DNA of 11,868 bases from Desulfonema limicola. Its GTDB lineage: Bacteria; Desulfobacterota; Desulfobacteria; Desulfobacterales; DYRC01. Position numbers and translations under genes: made by a program. Where the stretch lies: positions 6,679 to 18,546 of the forward strand of contig DYRC01000044.1 of NCBI GenBank assembly GCA_020718925.1, written 5' to 3'. Each line of letters begins with the position of its first letter. Position 1 is the stretch's first letter. This document shows positions 1 to 7,390 of the stretch, one piece after another. The notes under the pieces were generated by a model. That model did not search any database, was not told the origin of the DNA, and was given only the letters and a program-made list of their open reading frames with translations.

Positions 1-2057
1 TGGACAGGTTCTTCGCCCCAAGAGCCGGAATAACTTTTCTCATCTGCCATGTCGCCGGAAATAGAATTTATCGGGTCAGGTAACTCAGCAGAAAAATCTT
101 TATGATCGCGGTTCAGCGTGAAATAGGATAATGCCTGTTTAAGCTGTTCTGCCTGCCCGGTCAGTTCCTCGGCAGCAGCAGCGGTTTCTTCCGCACTGGC
201 AGTATTCTGCTGGGTTACCTGCTCAATCTGATTCAGCCCCTGATTGATCTGCGCCACAGCCTGTGCCTGCTCATTGGATGCAGAAGCAATATCTTGTACC
301 AGCTTTGCCATCTGAGAAGACGCGTCCACAATCCGATTTAAGGCTTCGGAGGTCTGCCCCGCAATCTCAGTTCCTTTTTTAACCTTGTTCACCGAGCTTT
401 CGATGAGTTCTTCGGTTTCTTTGGCAGCTTTGGCGCTGCGGGTGGCAAGATTTCTCACTTCGGAGGCAACCACCGCAAATCCTTTGCCGTGCCTGCCTGC
501 CCGTGCGGCTTCAACCGCCGCGTTCAATGCCAGCAGATTGGTCTGAAACGCAATTTCATCAATCACTTTGATGATTTTGGCAATGGATTTGCTGGATACA
601 TTGATGTCTTCCATTGCTTTGAGCATTTTGTCCATCTCGCGGCTCCCGTGAAATGCCAGATCACAGGTATCTGATGCAATCTGACTGACTTGGGACGCGT
701 TTTCCGCATTGGTTTTGGTGCGGGATGCAATCTGAGTCATCGCGCTGGTAATCTGTTCCAAAGAAGACGCCTGCTCTGCCGCGCCTTGGGAAAGTGCCTG
801 ACTGGAATCCGAAACTTCGGAAGCCCCGGAAGCCACCTGAAGTCCGGCATCATTGACCATAATGATCAGGCGGTTCAAGTTTTCAAGCATATTTTTCAGC
901 GCTTGCCCCAGAACGTCTTTTTCCCAAAAAACCTCTATCTGAGTATCCAGATGTCCGTCTGAAATCGCACGCGCTAATTCCGCCTTTTTGCGCTGCGCTT
1001 CCACCATCTGCTGAAAACTCTGCGCCATTTCGCCAAATTCATCTGTCATTTTAAGATATCTTTTAGCAATATCCCGCGACACATCTCCTTTAGCCATTTC
1101 TTTCTGATATCTGGCTGCCAATCCGATAATGGCGGTCATTTTTCCCACGACAAAACAGATAACCAGTATGGTAATTCCGATCAGAACTACAGCGCCTATT
1201 GCCGAATTATTTCTTACTTTTCTGATGCCTTCCATCAATTCGCTCAACGGCGCGGTAATAATCACGGTCCAGCCGGTTTTTTCAGCCTGATTGAAGGACA
1301 TGCCTTTCCATTGCTGCTGCTCAGGAAAATAATATTTATATCTGCCATTTTTATGCGCCATGACATATTTGCCATAATCCGTATCTTTGATATTCTTTTT
1401 CATCTCAAGGTTTTTATCAGGATGAGCAATCAGCAGACCGTCTTTTGCCATAACCGCCGCATAACCGCTTTTGCCGATTTTTATCGGCGCGACAATTTTT
1501 TCATCCAAAAAATCCAGCTTCATCACCCCGATGAGAATCCCTAAATATGTAATCCCTTCATTTTTCACCGGAACAGCAATCACAATCGCCGGTCTTTTTG
1601 AGGTTTTGGTAATCAGCAAGTCAGACACAACAGTTTTTCCTTCCATTGCCGAATGAAAATACGCTCTGTCATGAACATCCACCCCGATATTTTTGGGATT
1701 TGAACTTGCCACAACTATTCCTTTGTCGTTAACCAAATCCACCGAATCATAATACGGATAATCCTGAATTTTATATGACAATATCTGATTTGCATTCTTT
1801 TTTGCAGTATCAGAGCCGAGCAGGGTTTCCAGATATATATTGTTCCGGCTCCAATTTTTTACATCAGCCGTGCGATTGCTGATCCAGTCATCCAAACGTA
1901 TTGCCGATGTTATTGCATTGCGCCGAATTCCTTCAAAAATTTCATCTTCAAGAATCTGGCGGCTTTTGACGTAACTCACCCACTGAATCGCGGTAATGCC
2001 GATAACCACAATTCCTAAAATAGGTATCAACAGCTTTGCTCTGACGTTAAGACGCAT
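1..2057 (-). CDS. Methyl-accepting chemotaxis protein with Cache sensor domain (C-terminus cut by window edge)
   Basis: This is a transmembrane chemoreceptor that would relay an extracytoplasmic ligand signal to CheA/CheW. Reading from the ATG at 2057, 685 codons stay open to the window edge. The start is supported by AAAGGAG four bases upstream. A first membrane segment lies at about residues 8-29. A periplasmic Cache-like sensor follows (about 33-275, with the DRAYFHSAMEGK motif near 130), then a second membrane segment (about 285-305). Next come HAMP-like sequences (about 305-355, and apparently a second to about 408). The signalling domain carries the highly conserved hairpin tip around residues 500-530 (EIAFQTNLLALNAAVEAARAG, then GKGFAVVASEVRNLA). 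The protein ends in a charged tail that leaves the window, so a CheR/CheB-docking pentapeptide cannot be judged. The ligand is unknown. Its 5' gap is filled by a GC-rich repeat, so it may be transcribed with the gene upstream. Confidence 0.96.
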   Translation of the reverse strand, partial: MRLNVRAKLLIPILGIVVIGITAIQWVSYVKSRQILEDEIFEGIRRNAITSAIRLDDWISNRTADVKNWSRNNIYLETLLGSDTAKKNANQILSYKIQDYPYYDSVDLVNDKGIVVASSNPKNIGVDVHDRAYFHSAMEGKTVVSDLLITKTSKRPAIVIAVPVKNEGITYLGILIGVMKLDFLDEKIVAPIKIGKSGYAAVMAKDGLLIAHPDKNLEMKKNIKDTDYGKYVMAHKNGRYKYYFPEQQQWKGMSFNQAEKTGWTVIITAPLSELMEGIRKVRNNSAIGAVVLIGITILVICFVVGKMTAIIGLAARYQKEMAKGDVSRDIAKRYLKMTDEFGEMAQSFQQMVEAQRKKAELARAISDGHLDTQIEVFWEKDVLGQALKNMLENLNRLIIMVNDAGLQVASGASEVSDSSQALSQGAAEQASSLEQITSAMTQIASRTKTNAENASQVSQIASDTCDLAFHGSREMDKMLKAMEDINVSSKSIAKIIKVIDEIAFQTNLLALNAAVEAARAGRHGKGFAVVASEVRNLATRSAKAAKETEELIESSVNKVKKGTEIAGQTSEALNRIVDASSQMAKLVQDIASASNEQAQAVAQINQGLNQIEQVTQQNTASAEETAAAAEELTGQAEQLKQALSYFTLNRDHKDFSAELPDPINSISGDMADEKSYSGSWGEEPV

Positions 2058-2068
2058 AGAACTCCTTT

Positions 2069-2158
2069 ACCCCTCCCCCGACCCCTCCCCGAAACGGAGA
2101 GGGGAGTCATCTGATTTCTCCCCCTTCCCTTTCAGGGAAGGGGGCCGGGGGGTTAGGT
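2069..2158 (-). repeat. GC-rich palindromic repeat, copy 1 (MITE/REP-like)
   Basis: This 90-bp element fills most of the gap between the VIT/VWA gene and the chemoreceptor gene. It has two strong hairpins. One is at 2120-2144, with arms CCCCCTTCCCT and AGGGAAGGGGG. The other is at 2082-2104, with arms CCCCTCCCCG and CGGAGAGGGG and loop AAA. The ends form an imperfect inverted repeat (ACCCCTCCCCCGACCCC against ACCTAACCCCCCGGCCCC on the other strand). A second copy lies at 4655-4753: stems are kept, while loops and the central spacer differ. The element starts two bases beyond the TAG stop of the VIT/VWA gene. No coding capacity is seen. It may act as an mRNA 3' end or stability structure, but there is no U-tract, so a simple intrinsic terminator is not supported. 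Confidence 0.9.
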
Positions 2159-2159
2159 G

Positions 2160-4616
2160 CTAAAAAATAAAAAAATATTCAACAGATGCAGGCTTGCCAT
2201 CTGATGGCGCGGGCATTGTCCAGCCTTTGACCAGATTGGTAATGCAGGACTTTAACACGCTGCTTTTAATCTCATCGGAAACAAATTCTGCTTTTACAAC
2301 TTTTCCGGTTCCGTCAATCTCAATTTTTAATGACGCTTTACCGGAGCCGGGTTCTTTGATTTTCCGGTAACATCCCTCAATTTCTTTGAGATGTTCCGCG
2401 ATGATCTTTTCCATATCTGCTTTGGATAAGCTGCCGGAAATGACCATCTTTTCAGGAAGATGTGTTACGCTTCGTACGGATTTGACATCTTCATCCTTCT
2501 CTTTTTTCTTTTCGTCAGCTTTGGCTACAGTCCCGTCCTTTTTGGGTTCAGGTTTTCCCTCAGCTTTCTGTCCCTTTGGCGCGGGCAGATTTTTTACAAC
2601 TTCGGCTTCTTCAGGAACTGCTGGGCGTGTTGCCATTTTGTCGCCATTACGCGGTGCTGCGGATTTTGTCATGGTTCCGGGGAAGCCCAGCGTCAGCGGT
2701 GCTGCGGATCTCGCCGTGCCGCCCACTGCAAGATCAGAAACGCCCTGCGGCAGCGGAAGCGGCTGCTTAACGGTTGAAGATTTCCCATCTGTATTTCTTA
2801 CCAAAGAATCAATCGCAACAAAAGAGGTAAATTCGGTAAGCAGGTTATAATCCAAGCCTAACTGTGTGATTTCTTTGATGCGTTTATCGTCTTTGGACAA
2901 TTTATTATAATCCGCCAAGACTGCAATCCGATGTCTTGCCCAAAGATACCTAAGCGCGGAATTTGTCGGAGATGGTTTTACGCTTCCGGCATCTATACTT
3001 GCTGAATACGGACCCGCTCCGCTGACGCCGTTGAGCTTGATTGTGCCTTTGACATCGCCTTTCCATTTGCCGAATACAATCACCGGACGCTCTGCTAGCA
3101 CATCAGGAATTGAAGGCGGTTCAACGTCATACACCTCAAAACTACCGAAATCGGTTTTAACTTTGGTCAGTACCGGAGACTGAATATATTTTCTGAATTT
3201 TTCTGCCTTTGACGGCGCTTCATCCGGCTTGGTAAGGATAAACGGCTCACCCATGCCTGCCCGCGCGATGCCTTCCATCAGATAGCGATTGACCGCGCTT
3301 CCGATGCCGAAAGAAAACATATTGGCATTACCCAGATTTTCCCGAATGACCTCAAATGTTTCTTTTTCAACATCCACATATCCGTCCGTAACAATAACAA
3401 TTGAACGGGAGCGTTTTTCATCCATCGGCAATGCCAACGCTTTTTTCAATGCAGGTAAAAGCTCAGTGCCGCCGCCGCCGCGCTGATGCTCAATGGTGTT
3501 GATGGCTTTGGCGATATTTTCGGAATTAGCCGGAAGCGATTTTTCGGAAAGCACGGATGAACTGCCCGCAAACAGCATCACATTAAACGTATCATCGGGT
3601 TTAAGACCGCCGATTAAGTCTTTTAAGAGTTTTTTGGAAATATCCAGCGGAAATCCGTGCATAGACCCGGAAATATCCACGATAAAGATATATTCACGCG
3701 CCGGAATATTGGCTGCCGTAACCTGCTTGGGCGGCTGCATCATCAAAAGAAAGAAATTTTCCTTTTCACCCTGATACAGCAGCAAGCCGGATTCGATTTG
3801 TCCGCCGGTTAAGCGGTATTTGAGGATATAATCGCGGTTTCCGCCGGATTTTTCAGACGGATCAAGCTTCACATTGGCAAGTCCGGCTCCCTCATAGCTG
3901 ACATTGACTTTATGAGAGGTGCAGACAATATCCTGAATCGGAATGCTTGCGGCAATTTTAGTTGTAATATCAAACTCATACAGCGGCGCTTCGCCCTGAT
4001 GCTGATAGGGATTCTGCACCCATTTTTCAGACGGCGGTGCAGCGGCTTCGGGTTTGTTGGAATACCGGGGACCGACTACCGTAGGATATGCAAATTCATA
4101 CACGCCGTCTGTCGGAACCAGAAGCTCTGTGTAGCTCAATTCCACTTTGATCAGATCACCGGGCATGATATTTGCCACATTCATCTGAAACACATTCGGG
4201 CGCTGCTGCTCCAGCAAAGACGCGCTTTTGCCTTCCTGTTTTGCCTGCTCATACTCCTGACGGGCTTTTTCTTTTTCCTGAATTTTGGCAATGATGGTGC
4301 GCTCGCCGATGGTCATTTTCATGCCATAAACTGAGGCTTTGGTGGAGGCGGGGAAGACATAAATGGCTTCAATCGCCTGTTTTCCCTCATTTTTATAGAC
4401 CTGCGTAACCTTCACATCAGCAATCACGCCTGCGATACTGACCTCCGCGCCGGTGGATTTGAGCGGCAGTTGGTCAACGCCGGAATCGGTGCTTTTCACC
4501 AGAAAATAAGGGGACAGCGTTTTATCATCTCCGGTTTCGGATTGCGCCCGGACAAACGGCGCGGACATGATAAGAATCAGACACATCAGACTTACGGCAA
4601 TAAAGCGATACTTCAT
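2160..4616 (-). CDS. Exported VIT and von Willebrand factor A domain protein with AgmX/PglI-type C-terminus
   Basis: This 818-residue protein begins with a signal peptide (residues 1-25, hydrophobic core then VRAQS), so it is exported to the periplasm or cell surface. A VIT domain (about 35-165) precedes a VWA domain (about 307-475). The VWA domain has an intact metal-ion-dependent adhesion site: DISGS at 314-318, T384 and the TDG at 410-412. A proline-, lysine- and alanine-rich linker (about 615-715) leads to a C-terminal module (about 725-818). That module resembles AgmX/PglI C-terminal domains: LKEIEGCYRK, a GxGKV beta element, SSVLKSC, then a W-M-P segment, with two cysteines (749 and 791). 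VIT-VWA proteins often mediate protein-protein interaction, and AgmX/PglI domains are known from myxobacterial motility/envelope complexes. The partner here is unknown. No LPXTG or sorting signal is seen, unlike the sortase-target VIT-VWA family. The start is supported by AAAGGAG eight bases upstream. Confidence 0.93.
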   Translation of the reverse strand: MKYRFIAVSLMCLILIMSAPFVRAQSETGDDKTLSPYFLVKSTDSGVDQLPLKSTGAEVSIAGVIADVKVTQVYKNEGKQAIEAIYVFPASTKASVYGMKMTIGERTIIAKIQEKEKARQEYEQAKQEGKSASLLEQQRPNVFQMNVANIMPGDLIKVELSYTELLVPTDGVYEFAYPTVVGPRYSNKPEAAAPPSEKWVQNPYQHQGEAPLYEFDITTKIAASIPIQDIVCTSHKVNVSYEGAGLANVKLDPSEKSGGNRDYILKYRLTGGQIESGLLLYQGEKENFFLLMMQPPKQVTAANIPAREYIFIVDISGSMHGFPLDISKKLLKDLIGGLKPDDTFNVMLFAGSSSVLSEKSLPANSENIAKAINTIEHQRGGGGTELLPALKKALALPMDEKRSRSIVIVTDGYVDVEKETFEVIRENLGNANMFSFGIGSAVNRYLMEGIARAGMGEPFILTKPDEAPSKAEKFRKYIQSPVLTKVKTDFGSFEVYDVEPPSIPDVLAERPVIVFGKWKGDVKGTIKLNGVSGAGPYSASIDAGSVKPSPTNSALRYLWARHRIAVLADYNKLSKDDKRIKEITQLGLDYNLLTEFTSFVAIDSLVRNTDGKSSTVKQPLPLPQGVSDLAVGGTARSAAPLTLGFPGTMTKSAAPRNGDKMATRPAVPEEAEVVKNLPAPKGQKAEGKPEPKKDGTVAKADEKKKEKDEDVKSVRSVTHLPEKMVISGSLSKADMEKIIAEHLKEIEGCYRKIKEPGSGKASLKIEIDGTGKVVKAEFVSDEIKSSVLKSCITNLVKGWTMPAPSDGKPASVEYFFIF

Positions 4617-4654
4617 GGCTGAACTCCTTTCTTAATTAACAGTATATGTCAAAA

Positions 4655-4753
4655 ACCCCACCCCCAGCCCCTCCCCGAAGCGGAGAGGGGGAGTCTCTGC
4701 CCAAAAGCAAAGTCTCCCCCTTCCCTACAGGGAAGGGGGCCGGGGGGTTAGGT
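4655..4753 (-). repeat. GC-rich palindromic repeat, copy 2 (MITE/REP-like)
   Basis: This 99-bp second copy of the element at 2069-2158 is in the same orientation. Hairpins lie at 4716-4739 (CCCCCTTCCCT and AGGGAAGGGGG) and 4668-4690 (CCCCTCCCCG and CGGAGAGGGG, loop AAG). The spacer between hairpins is longer than in copy 1 and unrelated to it, whereas both stems are identical between copies. The terminal inverted repeat is imperfect (ACCCCACCCCCAGCCCC against ACCTAACCCCCCGGCCCC). The end facing the NACHT-pentapeptide gene overlaps its last sense codon (ACC) and supplies its TAA stop (4748-4750). The other end abuts the short leader of the VIT/VWA gene. Confidence 0.9.
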
Positions 4754-7390
4754 AGCTTTTTCCTTAAAAATAGCACCTGCAATGTCCGCGCCATCGAATT
4801 TGGTATTTTCAATCTTCGCGCCGATAAGATTTGCCTTGCTGAGTTTTGCGCCGTTCAGTTTTGCTTCGCTGAGGTCTGACTCACTGAGATTGGCAGAAGA
4901 AAGATCCGCGCCGGACAAATCCGCTTTTGACAGATCCGTCCACGTCAGATCCGCGCCGACCAATATCGCGCCGCTCAAATCCGCCTCATTCAGCTTTGCC
5001 ACATTCAGCACTGCGCCGGTCAGGTCTGCTTTTTTGAGAATGGCACTGCTCATATTTGCCCATGACAAATCCGCATCATTGAGGATGGTTTCCACCATGC
5101 TTGCACCGGTAAAATGCGCCTCGCGGAGTTTCGCGCCCCTGAATCTGGCTCTGTCAATTTTAGCCCAGCGCAAATCTGCCTGATTCAATAACGTCTGATG
5201 AAAATTGCACTCTGTCAGGTCCGCTTCGCGCAATCGGCACCGGCTCATATCGGCTTCGCTCATATCGGCTTCGTTCAACTTTGCCCAAGTCAGATTTGTC
5301 ATCACCAACTTGGCTTTTCGCAAATCCGCTTCGGACAAGATGGCTTCTACTAAATCCGCATCCGTCAGATCCGCATCGGTAAGATTTACGCCGGTCAGAT
5401 CCGCTTTATTGAGATTCGCCTGACACAATTTCGCGCCCGTCAAATCCGAATCGGTAAGAACAGCGCCGCTTAAATCTGCACGGGTGAGATCCGCTTCGTC
5501 AAGTCCGGTAAAGGTGAGTTTTGCGCCGGTCAGTTTTGCGCCGGTCAGATCTGCTGAATGAAAATTTGCGCCATTAAGCCTTGCGGTTCTTAAATCCGCA
5601 TCTCTGAGCCGGGCTTTGCTCAGATTGGTTCCCGCAAGATCCGCGTTCTGAAAATTTGCCCGCGTAAGCCTTGCTTTTGTCATATTTGCGCCGCTTAAGT
5701 CTGCATCCTGAAGCGCAGCGCCCATGAGTTCGGCAGATTTCAGATTGGTTTTGTTCAGATTTGCGCCGCTTAACTCCGCCTTATATAAATTGGCATTTTC
5801 AAGATTCAATTCGCTTAAATCCAGTCCTTTAAGTTCGGCTTTTGCAGAGGAGATAATCAGTTTCAGAAAGAAAACCGTCTCGTTATTCAAATCAGCAGCC
5901 GGAAAGAGCCGCTCCTGTTTATGCTTAATCCGTTCAAAATATTGCTGTGCCAGAAAATAAGCTAAAAAGGAGTTATGTGTGAACTTATATTTTCCTTTTT
6001 CATCGTAGCGCAGAAATGGACAGAAACGCAAATCTTCGCTTTCACCGGGAATCTGATTCCGGGCAGCTTCCCATACCAGCAATTTCCTTTTTTCCGCAGA
6101 CAACTGACATCGGAAATCCTCGCAGTTTATCCATATATCCGTATAGGCGCGATAAACATCCGCCGCATTGATTTCTTTTTTGTCCTGAAAGATCGGCATG
6201 GTTTGAATGAGCATATTCTGAAACAAAGACGGTTCGGATATTTCCTTCAGAATGTAGTCATCATGGAGAAGGCTTAGAATGTTGCGGGCTGCAATGCCGT
6301 CTCTGATCGTTTTCAACACATATTCTTTCAACCGCGCCTCATCCAATATTTTAGGATTGATACACACCGCTTCGACGTTGCGTTTCGGCGCGTATTCCCG
6401 ATACAGCGGCGTATAATCTTCAGATGATGGTTTTTCGCCCTGAATATCGTTAAAAATATAATGAGGCTTGCAGGTCATAATGACCTTGTTCAGCAGAGGA
6501 TGTCCGCTGCCTTCTTCAAAAGACAGACGATAAATGGTTTTCATAATATCGGAAATCTGAGCGACATTCATTTTTGCCGTCATCTGATCAAATCCATCTA
6601 AGAGAAACGCAAATTTTCCTTTTCGGCATGATTCTCTGAAAGCTTCCTCAGAAATTTCAACATCATAAGTCGTTTGAAATTCTTTTAAAACAATTTTTTC
6701 CATATCCGGGTTCCCGGAATATGCCTCAAGAGAGATAAAAACAGGGATGCGCTCTTTGTCGGAATCTTTCAGAAACTGCCGGGACAATGCAGCAAAGCAA
6801 TGCGACAGAAAGCGGGTTTTTCCTGAATTGCTGCTGCCCAAAACCAGCAATAAATTGGTATTTCCGGTATCTGCCAGAAACACCCTGACCAAATCATCCA
6901 GCGCAAAAGTTTTCCCTTTCCGATTGGTGAAATAAGACGGAATATAATATGCTTCTGTCTGCTCATATTGCCAAACCGCTTTTTCAAGATATTTTGAAAA
7001 TTTTTCAATCACCGCTCCGGGCAGCCCTTCGCTAATCAGGGTGCCTCTTCGTACCTGTCTGATTTCCTCTGAAACGCCTGAAAAATCATACACACTGACC
7101 TTTCCATGATAAACTTCCGAAAAAGAAGAAAAAACATCTTTTTCCGCTTCAGGGCTTACCCAGAAAACAGTGGGATGTTCAGGACGATATTGGGCAATAA
7201 GGGCTGAAATATTTTCTGCGGGAAGAAGATGTTCGCAGGATGGCACTGCTTTTTTCAGCTCCCCGATAACCGCTTCTTTTACACTCTCATCCCGATAGAT
7301 CGCCATAAATATCGCGTCCCGGGAAATTTCCAGTTCTGTTTTCAAAAGTCTGAACCGACTGTCTTCTGCAAGCTGGGAAATATTCATCAT
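4748..7390 (-). CDS. NACHT-type STAND NTPase with 72 C-terminal pentapeptide repeats
   Basis: This 880-residue protein is predicted to be a cytoplasmic nucleotide-dependent switch of the STAND class. Residues 1-130 form an uncharacterised alpha/beta region (strands AIFMAIYR and PTVFWVS). The NTPase core has Walker A GSSNSGKT (185-192) and Walker B FAFLLDGFDQ (260-269), with the D-G-x-D arrangement typical of NACHT. A sensor-like segment KVIMTCKP (302-309) has C-K where NACHT proteins usually have S-R. The C-terminal helical part contains FTHNSFLAYFLAQQYF (470-485), matching the F-x-H-x-S-F-x-x-Y-F motif of NACHT winged-helix regions. Residues 518-877 are pentapeptide repeats. The start ATG overlaps the stop of the upstream ATPase gene (ATGA), so the two are probably translationally coupled. 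A second ATG follows immediately and is slightly better spaced from AGGA, so the true start may be one codon later. By analogy with other STAND proteins, the repeats would sense or bind a partner. Target and effector are unknown. Confidence 0.92.
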   Translation of the reverse strand: MMNISQLAEDSRFRLLKTELEISRDAIFMAIYRDESVKEAVIGELKKAVPSCEHLLPAENISALIAQYRPEHPTVFWVSPEAEKDVFSSFSEVYHGKVSVYDFSGVSEEIRQVRRGTLISEGLPGAVIEKFSKYLEKAVWQYEQTEAYYIPSYFTNRKGKTFALDDLVRVFLADTGNTNLLLVLGSSNSGKTRFLSHCFAALSRQFLKDSDKERIPVFISLEAYSGNPDMEKIVLKEFQTTYDVEISEEAFRESCRKGKFAFLLDGFDQMTAKMNVAQISDIMKTIYRLSFEEGSGHPLLNKVIMTCKPHYIFNDIQGEKPSSEDYTPLYREYAPKRNVEAVCINPKILDEARLKEYVLKTIRDGIAARNILSLLHDDYILKEISEPSLFQNMLIQTMPIFQDKKEINAADVYRAYTDIWINCEDFRCQLSAEKRKLLVWEAARNQIPGESEDLRFCPFLRYDEKGKYKFTHNSFLAYFLAQQYFERIKHKQERLFPAADLNNETVFFLKLIISSAKAELKGLDLSELNLENANLYKAELSGANLNKTNLKSAELMGAALQDADLSGANMTKARLTRANFQNADLAGTNLSKARLRDADLRTARLNGANFHSADLTGAKLTGAKLTFTGLDEADLTRADLSGAVLTDSDLTGAKLCQANLNKADLTGVNLTDADLTDADLVEAILSEADLRKAKLVMTNLTWAKLNEADMSEADMSRCRLREADLTECNFHQTLLNQADLRWAKIDRARFRGAKLREAHFTGASMVETILNDADLSWANMSSAILKKADLTGAVLNVAKLNEADLSGAILVGADLTWTDLSKADLSGADLSSANLSESDLSEAKLNGAKLSKANLIGAKIENTKFDGADIAGAIFKEKAT
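4760..5839 (-). repeat. Pentapeptide-repeat coding region, 72 consecutive units
   Basis: Codons 518-877 of the NACHT protein read as 72 back-to-back pentapeptides of the form A(D/N)LXX with no insertion or phase break. The central residue is Leu in 57 units and Met, Phe or Ile in the other 15. The first residue is Ala in 57 units. Pentapeptide repeats fold as a right-handed quadrilateral beta-helix with four repeats per coil, so this would be about 18 coils. Only three residues (KAT) follow before the stop. The 15-bp DNA period also creates several long spurious open frames on the opposite strand here. Confidence 0.95.

Noticed and set aside
2386..2850. Plus-strand open frames opposite the linker of the VIT/VWA gene
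   Set aside because: They are compositional shadows of the proline/lysine/alanine-rich linker, with no domain or ribosome-binding site.
4639..4652. TTGACA next to TATACT upstream of the VIT/VWA gene
   Set aside because: The two hexamers are directly adjacent on the minus strand with no 16-18 base spacer, and no -35 match is found 17 bases ahead of TATACT, so I do not call a promoter.
4667..4739. The repeat hairpins as intrinsic terminators
   Set aside because: The stems are strong but no U-tract follows either hairpin on the minus strand. They are reported as repeats instead.
4655..4753. The GC-rich repeats as CRISPR units
   Set aside because: There are only two copies 2.5 kb apart, they are palindromic, and they have no regular spacers.
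4782..5423. Long open frames on the plus strand opposite the pentapeptide region
   Set aside because: They arise from the 15-bp codon periodicity of the pentapeptide repeats, give serine/alanine-rich nonsense proteins and have no ribosome-binding sites.
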